Position numbers and translations under genes: made by a program. This document shows, one piece after another, positions 1 through 11,474 of a DNA stretch of 64,000 nt. The stretch comes from Prostheceraeus crozeri (lineage: Eukaryota > Platyhelminthes > Polycladida > Euryleptidae). The DNA is taken from contig CAJQUW010007445.1 in the NCBI GenBank assembly GCA_907163375.1, positions 79,787-143,786 of the forward strand. Direction: 5' to 3'. The notes beneath the pieces were generated by a model that worked only from the letters and a program-made list of their open reading frames with translations, searched no databases and was not told the DNA's origin. The first letter of the stretch is position 1. The number at the start of each line of letters is the position of its first letter.

Positions 1-85
1 TAAATGAAAAGGACAAACTTTTAGTGATTAAGAAAAGTAATTATTTAACATAACATCTATACTTGTACAAGTTAATAGCGGGCAG

Positions 86-1123
86 TCAATAAGACACTGA
101 TTCGTCGCGGCATTCTGAGGACAGCCGTCTCAGAAAATTTTGAGGAATTTGTTGCAACCAAACTGCAACCACTGTCTCTTGTAATTCACGCAGTGATTGC
201 GGAGGAGGGTCCCGCTGCTGAACTTGGCGCTTCAGATAATCCCACACGTGCTCGATCGGGTTCATGTCCGGCGACCTTGATGGCCAGAGAAGAGTCCGTA
301 TCCCTAAGTTTTCCTTCAGCCGCGTCACATTGTATGCACGAATCGAAGGTGCGTTATCATCTTGCAGGATCCAGTTGGCCACGTCTCCGAATGTTCGAGT
401 CGCAAATGGCAGAAGATGCGTTTGCAGCAGTTCAGCATAACGCTCACCAGTCACGTTCGTGTTGAGCACTACCAGCTCAGTCTTGCCCGTCAGGGTGATG
501 CCTGTCCACACGTGAACGGATGGCCCCTGTTGCTGATGAGTAGGCTGGACGTGTTGCTGCAGCATCTCTTGGCGTGGTACACGCCAAACACCAATGCGGC
601 CATCATTGCGGAACAGACGAAACCGACTTTTGTCAGTGAAGATGATACGTCTCCATTGTGGTAGTCTCCAGTGAACTCGTTGCATCGCCCACCGCTCTCT
701 TCGTGCCACATGCGCAGGTGTTAATCTGGGGCATTTGCGCATCTTCCTTGAGCGAAGTCCTTGCTCTCGAAGCCGATTTCTTATGGTGCCCGAGCTCAGG
801 ATGTTGCCTCTGCGACTTCTTTCGCCCCACATCAGTCGTAGCAGAGTTGCGGGGAGTGTGGGATTGCCTCGCACCATTCTGAGCAATCGCCGGTCAACTC
901 TGGCAGTTGTGTGACGAACTGCACCAACGCCAGCATGTGCCACGGTACCACTTGCTCTCGCCTTCTTGAGAAGTCGAGTAATCGTCGTATGCGAACGACC
1001 GAAATGTCGTCCGACTGCCCGAAGGGACATTCCAGCGTCAAGCATGCCAATAGCACGCCATCTTTCGGCATCAGACATTTGACGCACCATCTTAAGATTT
1101 TTCACAAAACCGTCATTTCCCAT
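86..1123 (-). CDS. Tc1-type (DD34E) transposase, apparently intact
   Basis: This 345-aa reading frame encodes a cut-and-paste transposase of the IS630/Tc1/mariner superfamily, which would bind the element's terminal repeats and move it into TA sites. The N-terminal ~120 residues form the paired-like helix-turn-helix DNA-binding region (MSLRAVGRHFGRSHTTITRL). The catalytic domain shows the first Asp in FTDKSRF (usually FTDESRF in the family), the second in LQDDNAP and the Glu in MNPIEHVWD. I count 34 residues between the second Asp and the Glu, the Tc1 spacing. Length is normal for the family and there is no internal stop. The start may be the first Met or the one 11 codons later (MVRQMSDAERW). 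Terminal repeats were not identified; the left end may run off the window. Confidence 0.9.
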   Translation of the reverse strand: MGNDGFVKNLKMVRQMSDAERWRAIGMLDAGMSLRAVGRHFGRSHTTITRLLKKARASGTVAHAGVGAVRHTTARVDRRLLRMVRGNPTLPATLLRLMWGERSRRGNILSSGTIRNRLREQGLRSRKMRKCPRLTPAHVARRERWAMQRVHWRLPQWRRIIFTDKSRFRLFRNDGRIGVWRVPRQEMLQQHVQPTHQQQGPSVHVWTGITLTGKTELVVLNTNVTGERYAELLQTHLLPFATRTFGDVANWILQDDNAPSIRAYNVTRLKENLGIRTLLWPSRSPDMNPIEHVWDYLKRQVQQRDPPPQSLRELQETVVAVWLQQIPQNFLRRLSSECRDESVSY

Positions 1124-1934
1124 AATAAGTCGTTAATTTTATACTTCATGATCGAAGTTTAATTTGAACACATGCTTGCTAAGTAATTCGGTAATAATAA
1201 TGCTTGCTTCAGTAATTCAGTCTGAACAATTACGCAATCCCACCACCAGACCGCCGTCGTGCAAATATCTATGTCAATTAGCATGCGTCCTTCATTCCAT
1301 ATTCAATCGAAGCGATTTACTTCGAATTAGCTGGATTTGACAGGTGGTGCGTTTTCAATTGTGCCAAGTGTAGTAGTAGGATTTGACCGATCTCCGTGAT
1401 TCACGCTAGTTGACACTCGTTGCACTAAAGCTAGCATTCAGAGGGTTGTCGTTTATCGCTATGAGTTTTAATCAATTCGATTGCAGTGACTGGCAGCTCC
1501 TATTGTTATATTGAAAGCGGCTGGCTGTAGTCTCGCTTAATTCATGCCTGACTATTGACGGCATATGTATACTTTGATTGACTGAATTTCGGCATTTCAT
1601 CAACAAGCAAGCTTCCTATTGTTTTTGTATTTTGATGTCAAACATTGGTGGTAATTGATTGTTTGATATTTGTTGTATCCACAAATCGGTTAACGGCGAT
1701 TGAATTTAATGAGCTATTTCTCAATGGATCATGAATATCTATGCTTTTATTCCAGCACTTTCGCCAACCATTTGCTTTCCATGCCAAGTTTTAGACCTTT
1801 CTGAAATCATGAAAATGTGCTATCAGTGTTGATGTCTATGCTATCAACAACGCAGAATCAATCGTTCCTGATTGACTGATTTGATGAATCTTGCTATTGA
1901 TTTCATTCTACAGCCGATGTTGGTGTTGAATTTG
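1124..1934. other. no gene seen
   Basis: Nothing recognisable was found in this stretch. The part next to the transposase gene should contain one end of the Tc1 element, but its terminal repeat could not be paired with the left side. Confidence 0.4.
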
Positions 1935-2199
1935 TCATAAAATTTCTGTTCTACTAATATCTATAAATTCTGGTAGAACACTTTCTCGCAGACTTTCGTA
2001 CTTTGAGCATTCAACAAAGAAATGATAGATATCTTCTATTTTCTCTGGGCAGAATGGACAGGTACATTCTTCGTAATCGAATTTGTTAACGCATCGTCCT
2101 AGTTCATCCATTAGTTTATGATGCCCAGTTCTAAATTTCAACATGATTGATGCTTCATCAACAATATCTGACGTAGTGGAGGCAAACGGTTTAAAGTTA
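1935..2199 (-). pseudogene. LINE fragment, C-terminal Cys/His motif
   Basis: The 69-codon open stretch contains CPFCPEKIEDIYHFFVEC, a CxxC-x(8)-H-x(4)-C motif. This is typical of the region after the reverse transcriptase in many non-LTR retrotransposon polyproteins. The fragment ends at the 8-bp target duplication of the hAT element. The same strand resumes at 5877 on the other side with reverse-transcriptase sequence, so both belong to one LINE copy that the hAT element split. It is decayed and not a working gene. Confidence 0.7.
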
Positions 2200-2207
2200 T
2201 TATCAAT
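2200..2207. repeat. hAT target-site duplication, left copy (TTATCAAT)
   Basis: TTATCAAT here is repeated exactly at 5869-5876, directly outside both ends of the hAT element. Eight-base duplications are the hAT hallmark. Confidence 0.9.
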
Positions 2208-5200
2208 CAGTGGTGGGCAATCGGATAATCGGACTAAAAATTCCGATTATCCGAACATTCGGAACTTCATTTTCGAATCGGATAATCGAATCGGAAGTTT
2301 GTCGAAAAATCGGTTCGGATAATCGAATCGGACTGATTTTATTTTAAAGCGATTCGCGATTTGACTGGTTGGAATCGTGCTGTAAATGAATTGTCTTCTT
2401 CAACCTCGAGCGCAGACACCAGGTAGAGATATCTATGAAATTACTTTTGTTCCTCTTGCAACACTTGGGGAGCGGTATGCTGCTAAAGCCGTGCTCAACC
2501 ATGGCAAGGATTGTCCATTCCTCTCCCGCTCTCGTCCTTGCTCTCACCCACCGACCGAATGGCGCTTTGAAGACGCGTATGTCTGCATAGTGTAGCCATC
2601 AAAACAATAGGATTGTTTTCACTAGTTACCCAAACTTACCCAGACTCCAGGCGCCTGACAATCCTACTTTGTGAATGCGTTGTAGAAATACAGGTCATTG
2701 ATCAAGGAAGATCATTTCATTTCATTTTTGTGCTGCGGTCGGCCACAAAAAAGACACGAAAGAAAATGAAGAAATATTTTACGAGCACGAAGCGCATAGG
2801 TGCAGGCCAGACTTCAGAACAAGAAGCACCAATTTCAACGACATCCACAAATGATAGTGACGACCAGGTCGATACAAAAACAAGATTTTTGAGTAATCCG
2901 AGATCGATTGAACTTTTTTTCAAAGTCAGCGAGGACAGCGCCTGTTGCACGAAATGCTCAACTGTGCTGAAAGTTCAGCAAGGAACTTCGTCAAATTTAA
3001 AGGTAAGCTCTACTTTACATTGATGTCAATATAGCTCGAAATCCAAACGATTGACTGACACATAGTAATTTATTCAACATATACTTCTTTCAGTTCAATT
3101 GGTAAACTTGTCTAATAGATGCAATTATCTTTTTTTCTTGCAAGTAGGCCTTACTGCATGTTCTGCGCTTTTCCTCATGAAAATTTAGTCGTTTCCTTGA
3201 ACATGCAATCCGTCCGAAGATTTTCATCAAAAGACATCATCCACCAACCTGTTATGGCAATAAATGCAAAACGTCTTGAGTGATTTCAACATACCGATAG
3301 GCATATTTCTGATTGCTGATTTGTCAATAGTCTGCCGCATAACCGCCAAATATGTGCATCTTGTGGCAACGGCATTCAATGTTGTTTACTTTGACACCTA
3401 TGAGTTGCTCCTGCCACAACTATAAGCCGATGATAATCAAACTATGTGCCCAAAACTGCCGGTGCTGTCGTACAGTTGAGCCTATGATTTGGTCATCGAG
3501 GCACTCGTGAATGTCAGAGATATGGGAAAATGGCCGAGATTTTCTGACCAGTTTTGTCCGGCAGCCTGCAAGGGGTCGGCCCGGAATCAATCCAACTGTT
3601 GACCAGGTTTCACGCCAGTAGCAACTCACTGGCATGCTGATGAGCAGAGGTGTTACCACAACAAATTTTGCATACATCCAGCCCAATCACGCAACCCGCA
3701 ACATTTACCAGTGAACAGAGCTAAAATTTAGAAAATGTCCACAGTTGATTTTCGAGTTAATTAAGAGCATAACATCATTTTTTCAGTGAGAGAGTTATAC
3801 TGTCTCATTTGTCTGACTGAATTGAGTGAGGGTACATATGTGTAAACTCGATCATGCATCACAGATTACGATGACACCATGATTCAGGGGCCACTCAAGT
3901 AGCAATCATAATTATTCAATTTTCTATAGCAATTCCATTCTGGCATGCAGGAGTGGGATTGTCTAAAAATTATTTTGAGATGCAAAGCTTTGTTTCTCTG
4001 AAAGGAAATGACTTATAGGATGATTTTACACAATTAACCTACGTGTAAGTATATAATACATGAAGGCTAGCTGCTTATTGCTTTATCAACTGCTTTGTGA
4101 GACTTTCAGAAATAGTGGGTTTTGTTTTTGAAGCAACAATTAGTTGTTTTTCGATAGCAATTAAAATTTTCTTGGACTGCTCTTTTCTTCAATTAAAGCA
4201 TAAGTTATTAGCAAGGGTTGCCAATAATTAGGACAATTCCCTCTCAGCCTCAAGCGTCACATTGTTGGTTGTACTATTTAGACAAGCAGTATGCTCGCAT
4301 GCGCTTTGTATCTACATTCGAATAGGCCATAAATATCTTGCATCTTTTGTAAATAGCAACTTTATTAGAGACAGCTCAGTAAGTCACGTAGGCCCACAGA
4401 CGTGTCGGCATTGGTGCATCCATTGTAGGCTAGATATCGGCTAGGCTTTGTCTATCTGTAATCGAAAAATATCACGGCGGTAGGTCTACGTATGTGCCTA
4501 TTGCTTAATCGCTTCTTCAAGTAGGGCCTGCATGTGGCATCGATGTAGGCCCATCCTACTGCTCATTTTAATTCAATTTTCTTGCTGTTGTTGGACTTTA
4601 GATGATTCTGATGCGCATTTGCCATCGCATGCTATGATGCGTGCATGCATAGCATGTAGTTTCATGCTATGAAGATTATTAAATGTCAATTTCTTTCAGC
4701 AGGCACTTGTAGGCTTGTGGCATGCATTTTGTTGACGAAAAATGGCGCGTAGCTTGCCATCACAGAAAAGGCCTTTTATCCACTTGTCAAGAGTGAGATG
4801 AGGGAATATGTGGCATTTTTCATTCTATTCAATTTGAGCGTCCAGATTTCATACAGCCATTGCTCTATCAACACCCGACCCTGTAGGTAGGCCCTATTAC
4901 CTCAGGCTTTGATCTGCTCGATCCAAAGTGGCTCAATCAAGTGCACGTTGTTATATTGACGCCATAAAAGTGAATGCTCTGATCTCTCTAAGCACATGCA
5001 GGAGCGTGAATGCCAATAAACCACAAATGGAGCATGCTAGGCCTATATGATGTTGAATTTTGATGTCAGGCTATATTGACAAGTTAATTCTTTCAACGAT
5101 TCATGCATCAATCAATAGCCTAAGTGCTAACTGCACTCGCATTATAGCTATAGCCCAAAAATGTAACTGGCGATGCTGCCAGACTGAAATCCTCTACTTT

Positions 5201-5868
5201 GTATGTCATCAGTGGTATAGGGCTTACTAAGTAATGCCACAGGCCTCCTATTGACTTTAATCTACGACATTTAAGTTCTATATGGCTCGGATATTTTGAG
5301 GCTAAAAAGGGCGGCACTCACTGCCGCAAGCTTTGAGGCCTTAGTGCTTATGAAGGGCAACCTCCATTTGTTAAGAGATGTGGCCTTTGATGAGTCTTGT
5401 GTCGACTTGGATTTGGAGAAGGACTAAGAATCACTCGGTTCATGTATTGGGTGCATGCATGCACATGAAATTGTTACTGTAAACCTGGAGATATTCAATA
5501 GAATTTGGGTGCTTTGTATTTGTCTAATTGTGGCAGCGTACATGTACACTGAATGTTAGCTAGCATGTAAGGCAATTAGACAGGAAATTTTGTCCTCTAG
5601 GCAAATGCAACATTTGATAATTTTTTGCAATATTTTTATGTCATCTCTAGTTCAAGGTTGTGTATTGATGGCATAAATTTCCATTAGGAGTGCAAAGATT
5701 TGAATTGAAATCCATCTAATCTCATGATCGAATTCGGATAATCGGATAATCGCGAATCGGAACTTCATTTTCAAAATTTGAATCGGATAATCGGATTCGG
5801 AACTCCGATCTGGCTAATCGGATAATCGCTATTCGGAACTTCATTTTCCCGAATCGCGCCCACCTCTG
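2208..5868 (+). mobile_element. hAT DNA transposon, probably non-autonomous
   Basis: The element begins CAGTGGTGGGCA and ends with the inverted counterpart, read from the other strand as CAGAGGTGGGCG. It is flanked by perfect 8-bp duplications. Short end repeats of this form and 8-bp duplications define hAT elements. Many copies of TCGGATAATCG-like words in both orientations lie at 2219-2335 and 5730-5850; these look like subterminal transposase-binding repeats. One BED zinc-finger exon remains near the left end. No continuous transposase catalytic region or C-terminal dimerisation domain was found in the remaining ~2.8 kb, so the copy probably depends on transposase from elsewhere. Confidence 0.85.
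2766..3002 (+). CDS. BED zinc-finger first exon of a hAT transposase (partial)
   Basis: The 79 codons from the ATG at 2766 encode a Ser/Thr/Asp-rich leader, then SIELFFKVSEDSACCTKC, SSNLKVS and a following His. The CxxC plus downstream L/H spacing fits a BED-type zinc finger, the DNA-binding head of hAT transposases. The frame reaches a good splice donor, AAG|GTAAGC at 3003. The zinc-binding His codon lies past the donor in genomic sequence, so the next exon should supply the pair of His residues; I did not find that exon. An alternative in-frame upstream Met lies at 2613. Confidence 0.55.
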
Positions 5869-5876
5869 TTATCAAT
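5869..5876. repeat. hAT target-site duplication, right copy
   Basis: TTATCAAT, identical to 2200-2207. Confidence 0.9.
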
Positions 5877-7250
5877 TCGACACTTTCGATGTATTGCATT
5901 CCTTTGTGACTGACGTTTGCAGACTTTGTCCATTCTTCTCTGAAAAAATATTCAATCTATCATTTACAATTTTGCAGAAGCTATTTTTTGTCACATATAT
6001 TTTTGCTCATCCAAAGCTGTTCCAAGTTTAATTTAAAAAGTAATTTCTTAATATGGTAAGTCCGCGCATTTGTGTAGCAGGCATCGTCTAAATTATTCAT
6101 GATATTTCCATAGATTTTCCACGCTAAACTTCGTTTATTGCCACTAATTATTCTCATCCAAAACCTAATTGCAGTCTTGTAGAAGTGATATTCAAATGAT
6201 TTTACTTCGAGTTCACCGTAAATGCAATAATTAGCTGTGGAGGGCTTCATGTAATAGAATTTCTGATAGAGCTGTAATTGTATTTTGCTTAAGTCACTAA
6301 ATTTATTATTAATCACAAATTCTCCACAGTATTTCATTTGCGATAACGCAAGCATTTCGAAAGTATCCTTAATCATCTTTCCACTTATTTTTCCGAAATC
6401 TTTTAAGATTTTAGTTGTTGAGATGGCTAATTTTTGCCCATTTTTGCATATTTTTAATATGCTTACGGTCAATTGTTGTTATCAATAAGCCGAGATATCT
6501 ATATTCTTGTACAACTTCAATTCTAATTATTCTATTACCTATTTTCAAATTGGCATGACTGACCATGTTTTTTGTATTTCATATCATAAGTTTTATTTTG
6601 GAATTGTTAATATTTAAACCATTTAAGCTGTAATATTTGTGTACTATTTGTATTTGTTTCATCATACCCTCTTGTGACTAACTATATAGCAATATATTGT
6701 CTGCATAACCTAAAGCGCATATTTTATTGTCTTCAATGATTACTGGATCAACAAAATCGATTTCCTTGTCAAGTAATTGAAACATTTTGTTCATATATAA
6801 GCAAAATAATGTAGGAGATAAACTATCTCCTTGAGGGATCCTGTTATTTATTATAAATAGGTCGCTTGCTTGTCCATTATGCAATATTTTGTATCACTTC
6901 CAGGCAATCAGATTTTTTATTAGCTCTAATACTCTGCTGCTTGTCAATGTTTCAGCTAGCCTATCTATTAAATTGAATTAAATGCCTTCGTGAAAATCAA
7001 TAAAGCACAAATACAAAATACTTTTCGTATTGCTATGCACCTTATTTATTTCTCGGAAGATCAGGATGTTGTCAAGGGCTAAATTTTCATTCCTAAATCA
7101 ATCTGCATAAGAGCAATGTATCACATTGTTTGCTTCTAACCATATATTCAGTCTTTCATTAATTATTTTCGTTGAAAGCGTTTCCAGATTTGAAGCCAAA
7201 TTTATACATCTATGTTACTGCATTCATGTTTCCAGCTTTAAATATGGGTG
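5877..7250 (-). pseudogene. LINE reverse-transcriptase remnant
   Basis: On the minus strand the clearest block is 6678-6884, with RIPQGDSLSPTLFCLYMN (RT motif B region) and ALGYADNILLYS, the catalytic YxDD box with the second Asp replaced by Asn. Upstream, to ~7200, other frames show RT-like fragments such as NENLALDNILIFREINKVH and LCFIDFHEGI. Downstream, 5981-6472 keeps a 163-codon stretch matching the post-palm region. Several stops and frame shifts separate the blocks. The copy is continuous with 1935-2199 across the hAT insertion. The LINE clade could not be assigned by eye. Confidence 0.75.
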
Positions 7251-9770
7251 GCTCTCTCTCTCTCTCCTCAATTACCTAGGATAACGAAGACCGAATTGAC
7301 CGAAATTAAACATTTGCTAATTAAAGGCTATTATTCATCATTTATAATACGTTAATACTGCCATCAATTTCGATGTTAATTGACTCTATAGTCAGTGACT
7401 AAATAAACTCTCAAGATGGCAAAGTTTACTAAAAGAATAGCGAGTAGAAGTAGCGAATAGTCCTGAGAAATAAGATGCCGATATGTAATGATTATTAACA
7501 TCTAAACTGATATTCAGCTTTCATCCGCGACCTGTCATAGTAGTTGTCGTTCAGTAATGATCGGTTAAAAGGAGAGTGACTGATGACGTGAAAGTGGCTA
7601 ACAAAATTGATACGTCTGTCATATGAATTTCAGGAACTCAACGTCTTTGATAAGTTAATATTCAGCTTCTCAAAAATGGGAAAGTATAGAAGTAATCCAC
7701 GTCAAATGGCCTTCAAAAGGTGGGCATCATAAAATGGTCGTCACTATCTTTCACAATTTGAACACTTTTCTTTGAATGCATCAAAACATGTAGCACATAC
7801 CGGTAGGCCAATAGAAAATATTTTTCCTGATGATGCAATATAACCCGGGAAAGGAGTGTCATAAATAAACAATATCCCGAGAATAGGATCAAGGAAAATA
7901 CGATAGGTTATTGAAAGGATTACATGCTTCTATATCTCGACTGTTTGTCGCCTATCTACGGTATATATCCCTGTGCTCCAGATCCTTCTCTACAACTGAC
8001 CTGTTGAGTCGCTTTATCGCCGTCAGGAGACAGGTGATTGATTGAAAATGAATATTTTATTATCAAGACAGAAAACACAAAATGAAGATGAGGTTGTCAA
8101 TGGGCCGGTTTTTGGTACTTCGTAGCTCTAGATTGAGTGTCGTTTGAGATTGTCGTTGATTGAGACGCGTATTTCTGCACTTTCACGTAATTCTGTTTAC
8201 TAATGTCTGTGGAGATATTGGACGCAGTTGGCCCGCTAGTGTAAACGTCAGAGAATGAGTCTAGACCGTCGTCTGTAATCGTTGTGACCGCACTTTCACT
8301 GACTGGAGGCAAGCTAACCGATGCCACGTGGCCCATCTTCGATCTCCTCATACAAAATGATCACTTCGCTCTCATCACCATCTGCTCAACGGCAAGAGCT
8401 TTCCCACGTCTTCCTATTCGCTAATTGACGACTCAAATATTCCGTTGTGAATCCACGCCCAAAACACTTCCCTCTCACACGGGAGAAATGAAAAATGTCG
8501 CCTGTGATGATGAGACTTCTTGGCGAGCTCTCATCGGTCCAGCAAGATAGTTTTGAGAGCTAACTTTTTCATATAAATTCAGCTCGACTATTTTCCCTGA
8601 TATCTGTTGATGGAATTTTCTCCGACACTTTTTTTTGTCGTCAACACTTCCAGGGACAAGATATTGACAGTAGCCACAAATATATTTACTCAGTAATAGC
8701 TAGATTCACAAGATGGCCTCCACAAATTGACTGCCGGTCTTTCCAAAACTGAGATTAGCCGGTCGATGTTTTAAATGCCGTCAATGAAAACACAATTTGG
8801 CTGTTTCAAGTTATTCTGTTGACACGTCATATTCGAAGATGCGATTCTTTCACTTGTCGTTTTTGTTGTCTTTCTAAAACTATAAACTAGGCGTTCGTGA
8901 ACTTTCTGATAAATCCTTGGATTTACCCACTGTCTATTTATATGGAAAAATATATAAAAAAATGATATAAATAAATATAAATAAAATATTTTATATGTAA
9001 AATACACTGTCTATTTTTTCTCAAATGTTGTACTTGTCTAGGTCACTGAAGTCCACTTTTCTGAACTTCTTTTATGATTGCAATCATGCATATCAACTTT
9101 CAATATGTGTACAGCATTTTCGAAATGTCATCATGGTAACTTTTGTATCATAGAAATCGAATATTAACCACCGGAGACCTGTGCGGAGTGTAGTGGGGAG
9201 TGCCTTTCATAAATTTGTAGTTTTCTTTTTTAATCAATATCAAAACCTTAGGAGAGTTGATTTTATTTTAATATTACTTCAGTGTTATTACTTGCTGTAT
9301 TTTAAACTTCAGAGTCTATTTCATAAGTCACTCTACTCGGAGTTCTGCGCCAAGTAAGCTTTCTACCATATAAATAGATGAGAGCGACATTTATTGATAT
9401 CACATAACGCACAAAGTTGATGTCGATAAGACATTGGCATCGATTTAAAATAATTTGTGATCTCTACCTTGAAAGAAGCTTGCTCGAAGTCGAAACTAAT
9501 TATTTATAATGAAGCGATAGGTAATATGGAGCTCATGGTGATTAAGCGATACATTCCCGTCTTGCTGACACTCCAGAATACTCGTATGTTATCTGTCGAA
9601 TAGACTGTGCTTTCGCATATTGCAAGCGTGTATTCAATCAAATGTGTCTCTTCCGTAGATGTCACAGACAAATACAGTGCTTCGGATGAAATAGAATATT
9701 TATTTGATCATTGATATTTTTTCATTTGATATTCAGCTCTTGTGTCTGCATATCCCACCAAATGCTAATT
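7251..9770. other. no confident gene; one weak terminal-exon candidate
   Basis: A CT-rich microsatellite lies at 7250-7266. The only coding hint is on the minus strand at 8097-8351. It is an 84-codon Ser/Thr-rich stretch with no recognised domain, followed 36 bases past its stop by an AATAAA signal (minus strand, 8056-8061). It could be the last exon of a host gene, but no upstream exon was found. An AT-rich stretch at 8945-9000 gives a spurious Phe/Tyr-rich frame. Confidence 0.25.
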
Positions 9771-10450
9771 AATTAACGCTCAAGATGATTGATGAGATTT
9801 TAATTGACATTTCTGGTAATTTCTTTACCAGAAAACCGAATGATTACCAAACAATTACTAGTGATCTGCATCAGTTGAAAGCACAAAAGATCTACAAAAT
9901 CTCAATTTGAAAATTTCTGTTGCAAAGCCTACTAGACAAATGAACGTTTTAGATCACATTCTTGTCATGAGTTCTCATGAAAATCTATCTACTTATGATG
10001 CGCCACTTTCATCATCAGATAATCTAATAATTAACTTGTGTTCCTCATCATCCCTACAATCCCAAAGGGGTATTATTTTTTATGAAAAGTAATATTTCAG
10101 TTGTGCTATTACCAATCAAATCTGATTTGTCTCATGCCTTTGATATTGTGAATGATAATCTGCTTTTGGGTTTGCTGATAAACAACAAGAAAGAACACGA
10201 TGTAGGTGAACAAAGTGTTTCATAATTCTATTGGGATTATGAAGCTCTTCAATCACTGATATCATATCGTGCTTCTTCTGTTCAGTTTTTCAAGATTGTC
10301 GGGTATCAATGTTGGTATCCCTCAATGTTAATGCTGGTTAATTCTGCCCTTTTCCACATTTGTGAGTGACTTTCAAAGTTCCTATTGTTTTGGGGCCACT
10401 GAAATACGCAGATCATATAACCTTGATAGCACCATTGCGAATAGGCCTAC
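9771..10450 (+). pseudogene. second LINE remnant (endonuclease end and RT start)
   Basis: The plus strand shows MNVLDHILV, resembling the end of an AP-endonuclease domain of CR1/Jockey-like LINEs. It is followed in other frames by SHAFDIVNDNLLL, SYRASSVQFFKI and a degenerate 'G-PQGS' region, the order expected of RT motifs. Stops and frame changes make it a fossil. It differs in sequence and strand from the LINE at 1935-7250. Confidence 0.55.
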
Positions 10451-10745
10451 ATTAGATAATGAGACAACACATAAAATTTTAGTGCTTACACTATTTGTTA
10501 CATTTGAATAACAACTAATCAAATGTGTTGTATCTCGTCAGTCAGTGATTTTTGATATTTCACTTTCGATTAATCATTACTTAAAATATTTGGCATGTAC
10601 ATGTAGGCCTATACAAATGACGCATTGGACTGGAATGTCAATGTAAAAGGTGTCAAAGTTAAAGCTCATTAGTTATTCGCAAATTAAAGCCATTGTTATC
10701 TGCAGATAAATTGTGCGACGTGTGTGTTGCAACAATTTGGTCCAT

Positions 10746-11474
10746 TTAGTCCGGCAGCCAGAGTGAGTTTCTGCAGGGAACGTGGCCGAAAATGAGACTT
10801 TCACTGAATGATGTACATCCTATGTCTACTACGAATCTGCACGTCTGCCGAATTCTAGCGAGTTCCTCTTCTTGTCAGACAGGATCAAAGGAAAACACAT
10901 GTAAATCCAATGGGACGCAGATTGCAATTTCTGGTTAAAATGAAATTTTCTTTGTTTTCTCTTATCAACTGAGAAGTACTAAGTCTAAACTCATAATTTC
11001 TGACATGGAATGTCTTCAGGTAATTTCCTTTGATGTGCATGTGTTATTATCACGCTTCTGATCGGCAATGTATGTGAGAATGTCGTTCAATGTGGACAAA
11101 GGTGCTGAAAATGTTTGTGTTTGCCGTCATCAAGAGGCTCGCCAAATTTAAATGTGTCTACCTTTACAGACAGGGGTGCATGAACATCAAAGGAAATTAC
11201 CTGAAGACATTCCCTACCAGAAATTATGAGTCTAGGCTTGGTACTTTTCGTTTAATCAGAGAAAACATAGGAAATTTCATTTTAGCCAAAAGCTGGAATC
11301 TGCGTCACATTTGATTTACATGTGTTTTTCTTTGATCCTTTCTGACAAGAAGAGGACCTCACCAGAACTCGGCAGACGCACCAATTCGTAGCAGGCATAG
11401 GGTGCACATCATTCTGTGAAAGTCTCATTTTCGGCCACGTTCCCTGCAGAAGCTCGTTCTGGCTTCCGGACTAA
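10746..11474. repeat. long inverted repeat (foldback element)
   Basis: Bases 10746-11041 reappear as an imperfect reverse complement at 11177-11474, leaving a 135-base spacer. Matching landmarks are TTCTGCAGGGAACGTGGCCG, AAACACATGTAAATC and AATGTCTTCAGGTAATTTCC. By eye most positions match, with scattered substitutions and small indels. No transposase is inside. It behaves like a foldback or MITE-type DNA element, or an inverted duplication of another repeat. No convincing target duplication was found at its edges. Confidence 0.85.

Noticed and set aside
8097-8351. Host gene terminal exon on the minus strand
   Set aside because: A poly(A) signal follows, but no domain, upstream exon or clear acceptor supports it; it is kept only as a weak note.
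8771-9007. 78-codon frame with a hydrophobic start
   Set aside because: The hydrophobic part is an AT-rich simple repeat and the rest shows no domain.
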